Of a stretch of 8,440 bases of DNA, positions 5,600 to 8,440 are shown one piece after another. Source of the stretch: Pseudomonadota bacterium (GTDB lineage: Bacteria > Pseudomonadota > Alphaproteobacteria > Sphingomonadales > Sphingomonadaceae); contig JAFAEG010000134.1 in NCBI GenBank assembly GCA_023424095.1, forward strand, positions 1-8,440, written 5' to 3'. Position 1 is the stretch's first letter. Every line of letters begins with the position of its first letter. Both the position numbers and the translations under genes were made by a program. The notes under the pieces are model-generated. The model saw nothing but the letters and a program-made list of their open reading frames with translations. It did not search any database and had not been told where the DNA came from.

Positions 5600-8389
5600 A
5601 TGTCCTCTCCGCACCTCTATCTGGTCGATGGCTCGTCCTACATCTTCCGGGCCTTCCACCGGCTGCCGCCGCTGACCAACAAGCATGGGCTGAATGTCGG
5701 TGCGGTCTATGGCTACACCACGATGCTGTGGAAGCTGGCGGAGGAATTGGGCCGGGCCGACGGGCCGACCCACCTGGCAGTGATCCTGGATGCGTCGGAA
5801 AGCACGCACCGAAACCAGCTGTACGACCAGTATAAGGCGAACCGCCCGCCGGCGCCGCCCGAGCTGGTGCCGCAATTTCCCCTGATCCGCGATGCGACAC
5901 GGGCTTTCTCCATCCCCTGCATCGAGGAGGATGGGCTTGAGGCGGACGACATCATCGCTTGCTATGCGAAGGTCGCGTCGCAAGCCGGCTGGAAGGTCAC
6001 GATCGTCAGTTCCGACAAGGATCTGATGCAGCTGATCGAGGACGGCGGCGATGGCCGCGGGTCGGTCGACATGCTCGACACGATGAACGACCGCCGCATC
6101 CATCGCGAGCAGGTGATCGAGAAGTTCGGCGTCGGGCCGGAACTGGTCGGCGACGTGCTGGCGCTGATGGGCGACAGCGTCGACAATGTGCCGGGCGTGC
6201 CGGGCATCGGCCCGAAGACGGCGACGGCGCTCATCCAGGAATATGGCGACCTGGAAAGCGTGCTGGCCGCGGCCGACGGGATCAAGAAGCCCAAGCTCCG
6301 CCAGAATCTGATCGAGCATGCGGAGATGGCGCGGCTGTCTCGACAGCTGGTCGAACTGGTCTGCGATGCGCCGATTCCGGAACCGCTCGAGGCGCTCGAG
6401 ATGAAGGGCATTCCCGACGCTCCGCTGCGCGAATTCCTGGAGTATCACGGCTTCAAGACCCTGCTGAGCCGGCTGGACGGCCGTTCGGGCGCCTCGCCGG
6501 CTGCTGGCGGCGGCGCTTCGTCCGCCCCGGCCCGCGAGGAGGCGGCGCCGGAGCCGGCGATCGACCGCAGCCTGTACGAAACGGTCATCACCGAAGAGGC
6601 GCTTGAGCGGTGGATCACGGTCGCCCGCGCCCGCGGCTATGTCGCTTTCGACACGGAGACGGACGGGCGCGACTGCGTGACCGCGAACCTCGTCGGGATC
6701 AGCTTGGCGGTCGAGCCGAACATGGCCTGCTACATCCCGCTGGAGCATGGCGGCGACGACATGTTCGCCGAGCGGCCGGAGCAATTGCCGTCCGCGCTGG
6801 TGCTGGCGCAGTTGAAGCCGTTGCTGGAGGATCCGGCGGTCCTGAAGATCGGCCACAACCTCAAGTTCGACTGGGTCATCCTGGACCGGCGCGGCATCTG
6901 CGTCGCGCCCTATGACGATACCTTGGTGATGAGCTTCAACCTCGACGCCGGGGGCCTCGCCAGCCACAGCCTCGACGATCTCGCAAAGAAGCATCTCGGC
7001 CACACCTGCCTGACCTTCAAGGAATTGTGCGGGACGGGGCAGAAGCAGACCACCTTCAACGTCGTGCCGCTGGACCGCGCGACCGAATATTCCGGCGAGG
7101 ATGCCGATGTCGCGTTGCGGCTGTGGCGGCGGTTCCGGACGCGCATGCCGGCGGAACGGGCGACGCGCGTCTATCAGCAGGTCGACCGGCCGATGGTGTC
7201 GGTGATCGCGCGGATGGAGCGCGAGGGCGTGAAGGTCGACCGCGCCATGCTGAGCGACCTTTCCGGCGAATTCAGCAAGCAGATCGCGGCGCTCGAGGAG
7301 CAGATTTGCGGCGAGGCCGGCTGCAAGTTCACGATCGGCAGCCCGAAGCAATTGGGCGAGATCCTGTTCGACAAAATGGGCCTGAAGGGTGGCCGCAAGG
7401 GCAAGAGCGGCGTCTGGTCGACCGACGTGAACGAGCTTGAGCGGCTGCAGCGCGAGGGCGTGCCGATCGCGCGCATGGTGCTGGATTGGCGGCAGCTGTC
7501 GAAGCTGAAATCGACCTATACCGACACGCTGCAGGAGCAGATCAACCCGGCGACCGGGCGGGTCCACACCAGCTTCAGCCTGTCGGGCGCGCAGACCGGG
7601 CGGCTGGCCTCGTCAGACCCGAATTTGATGAACATCCCGATCCGCACCGAGATCGGCCGGCGCATCCGCGACGCCTTCATCGCCGAGCCGGGCAATGTCG
7701 TGATGGCGGCCGACTATAGCCAGATCGAGTTGCGGCTGGCCGCGCACATCGCCGACGTGCCGCAACTGAAGGAAGCGTTCGCGCGCGGCGACGACATTCA
7801 CAACATGACGGCGCAGGAGCTGTTCGGGACGGTGGACCGCGACAGCCGGGCGCGGGCCAAGACGATCAACTTCGCCATCCTTTACGGCATCTCCCGCTGG
7901 GGGCTTGCCAGCCGCCTGATGATCGAGGCGGACGAGGCGCAGGCGATGATCGACCGCTATTTCGAGCGCTTCCCCGGCGTGCGCAATTATATCGCCGAGA
8001 CGCTGAGCAAGGCGCGCGAGACCGGCTTCACCACCACGCTCTTTGGCCGCAAGACGCATTTCCCGGGGCTGAAATCCAAGGTCCAGCACGAGCGGCAGGG
8101 GGCCGAGCGCGCCGCGATCAACGCGCCGATCCAGGGCACCGCCGCCGACATCATCAAGCGGGCGATGGCGCGCATGGTGCCGGCGCTGCGCGAAGCGGGG
8201 CTGCCGGGGACGCGGATGCTGCTGCAGGTGCATGACGAACTGGTGTTCGAAGTGCCGGAAGGCGAGATCGATCCGGCCAGCGCGGTGATCCGCGAGATCA
8301 TGGCCGGCGCGGCCGAACCGGCGGTGAAATTGAGCGTGCCGCTGGGGATCGAGATCGGCACCGGCGCGAACTGGGGCAGCGCGCATTGA
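5600..8389 (+). CDS. polA: DNA polymerase I with 5'-nuclease and intact proofreading domain
   Basis: PolA fills gaps and removes RNA primers during lagging-strand synthesis and excision repair. The 929-residue product has all three domains. The 5' nuclease (about 1-290) shows LVDGSSY (8-14), DGLEADD (111-117) and the helix-hairpin stretch GDSVDNVPGVPGIGPKTA (191-208). A Gly/Ala/Ser/Pro-rich linker (about 296-320) follows. The 3'-5' exonuclease (about 325-515) keeps all catalytic motifs: D351-T-E353, N420-x3-D424 and Y497-x3-D501. The polymerase (about 525-929) has motif A DYSQIELR (705-712), motif B from Arg750 and Lys754 to Tyr762 with Phe758 (the dideoxynucleotide-discriminating position of E. 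coli Phe762), and motif C VHDEL (877-881). Length matches E. coli Pol I (928). The ATG at 5600 agrees with the family N-terminus. It is the last gene in the window. Confidence 0.98.
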   Translation: MSSPHLYLVDGSSYIFRAFHRLPPLTNKHGLNVGAVYGYTTMLWKLAEELGRADGPTHLAVILDASESTHRNQLYDQYKANRPPAPPELVPQFPLIRDATRAFSIPCIEEDGLEADDIIACYAKVASQAGWKVTIVSSDKDLMQLIEDGGDGRGSVDMLDTMNDRRIHREQVIEKFGVGPELVGDVLALMGDSVDNVPGVPGIGPKTATALIQEYGDLESVLAAADGIKKPKLRQNLIEHAEMARLSRQLVELVCDAPIPEPLEALEMKGIPDAPLREFLEYHGFKTLLSRLDGRSGASPAAGGGASSAPAREEAAPEPAIDRSLYETVITEEALERWITVARARGYVAFDTETDGRDCVTANLVGISLAVEPNMACYIPLEHGGDDMFAERPEQLPSALVLAQLKPLLEDPAVLKIGHNLKFDWVILDRRGICVAPYDDTLVMSFNLDAGGLASHSLDDLAKKHLGHTCLTFKELCGTGQKQTTFNVVPLDRATEYSGEDADVALRLWRRFRTRMPAERATRVYQQVDRPMVSVIARMEREGVKVDRAMLSDLSGEFSKQIAALEEQICGEAGCKFTIGSPKQLGEILFDKMGLKGGRKGKSGVWSTDVNELERLQREGVPIARMVLDWRQLSKLKSTYTDTLQEQINPATGRVHTSFSLSGAQTGRLASSDPNLMNIPIRTEIGRRIRDAFIAEPGNVVMAADYSQIELRLAAHIADVPQLKEAFARGDDIHNMTAQELFGTVDRDSRARAKTINFAILYGISRWGLASRLMIEADEAQAMIDRYFERFPGVRNYIAETLSKARETGFTTTLFGRKTHFPGLKSKVQHERQGAERAAINAPIQGTAADIIKRAMARMVPALREAGLPGTRMLLQVHDELVFEVPEGEIDPASAVIREIMAGAAEPAVKLSVPLGIEIGTGANWGSAH

Positions 8390-8410
8390 CAGACGCAGGC
8401 ACCAGCAAAG

Positions 8411-8433
8411 CCCTCTCCCCTGCGGGGAGAGGG
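8411..8433. repeat. Perfect 10-bp palindrome after polA, interspersed-repeat type, possible terminator
   Basis: CCCTCTCCCC (8411-8420) and GGGGAGAGGG (8424-8433) are perfect inverted arms around a TGC loop, 21 nt after the polA stop. It is followed by TTGGGTG at the edge. This is the well-known proteobacterial intergenic palindrome usually reading on as GGGTTGGGTGAGGGG. The very stable stem could end or protect the polA transcript, but there is no U-run in the visible part. The copy is cut by the window edge. Confidence 0.7.
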
Positions 8434-8440
8434 TTGGGTG

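Noticed and set aside
5513..7567. Long open frame (684 codons) on the minus strand opposite pyrD's end and polA
   Set aside because: The product is Arg/His/Leu/Gln-rich with no domain I recognise, and polA on the other strand has every expected motif. GC-rich antisense frames of this length are common.

Overview
The window is GC-rich, fully chromosomal-looking DNA. Its gene content (a SUF iron-sulfur operon led by an Rrf2-type regulator, a class 2 dihydroorotate dehydrogenase, a proofreading DNA polymerase I) points to an alphaproteobacterium. The protein style, the short interspersed repeats and the short leaders suggest a sphingomonad; that assignment is inference, not something I could test. 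There are no rRNA or tRNA genes, CRISPR arrays, insertion sequences or prophage genes.

Layout: two divergent transcription units meet in a 136-bp intergenic region (3582-3717). Leftward on the minus strand runs a tightly coupled SUF operon: an Rrf2/SUF regulator (3581-3114), sufB (3117-1639), a phytanoyl-CoA dioxygenase-like Fe(II)/2-oxoglutarate oxygenase (1642-818) and sufC (825-82). Every junction overlaps (4, 4 and 8 nt). The rest of the operon (sufD and others expected) would lie off the left edge, after a short repeat-bearing gap. Rightward on the plus strand come a class I SAM-dependent methyltransferase (3718-4476), pyrD (4516-5550) and polA (5600-8389). A palindromic intergenic repeat follows at the right edge.

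How the genes work together: SufB and SufC are the scaffold and ATPase core of the SufBCD Fe-S assembly complex, and the Rrf2 protein probably adjusts the operon to Fe-S or iron status. The oxygenase sits between sufB and sufC with its own good ribosome-binding site and a complete iron- and 2-oxoglutarate-binding residue set. It is the one unexpected member and the best lead in the window. The plus-strand genes are housekeeping (pyrimidine synthesis, DNA repair and replication) plus a methyltransferase of unknown substrate.

The divergent intergenic region is unusually rich in symmetry: a Fur-like dyad next to the regulator start codon, a perfect 7-9-7 inverted repeat beside it, and a perfect 15-bp palindrome over the likely methyltransferase promoter. 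The regulator's last residues are encoded by what looks like a palindromic repeat placed exactly at the regulator/sufB junction.
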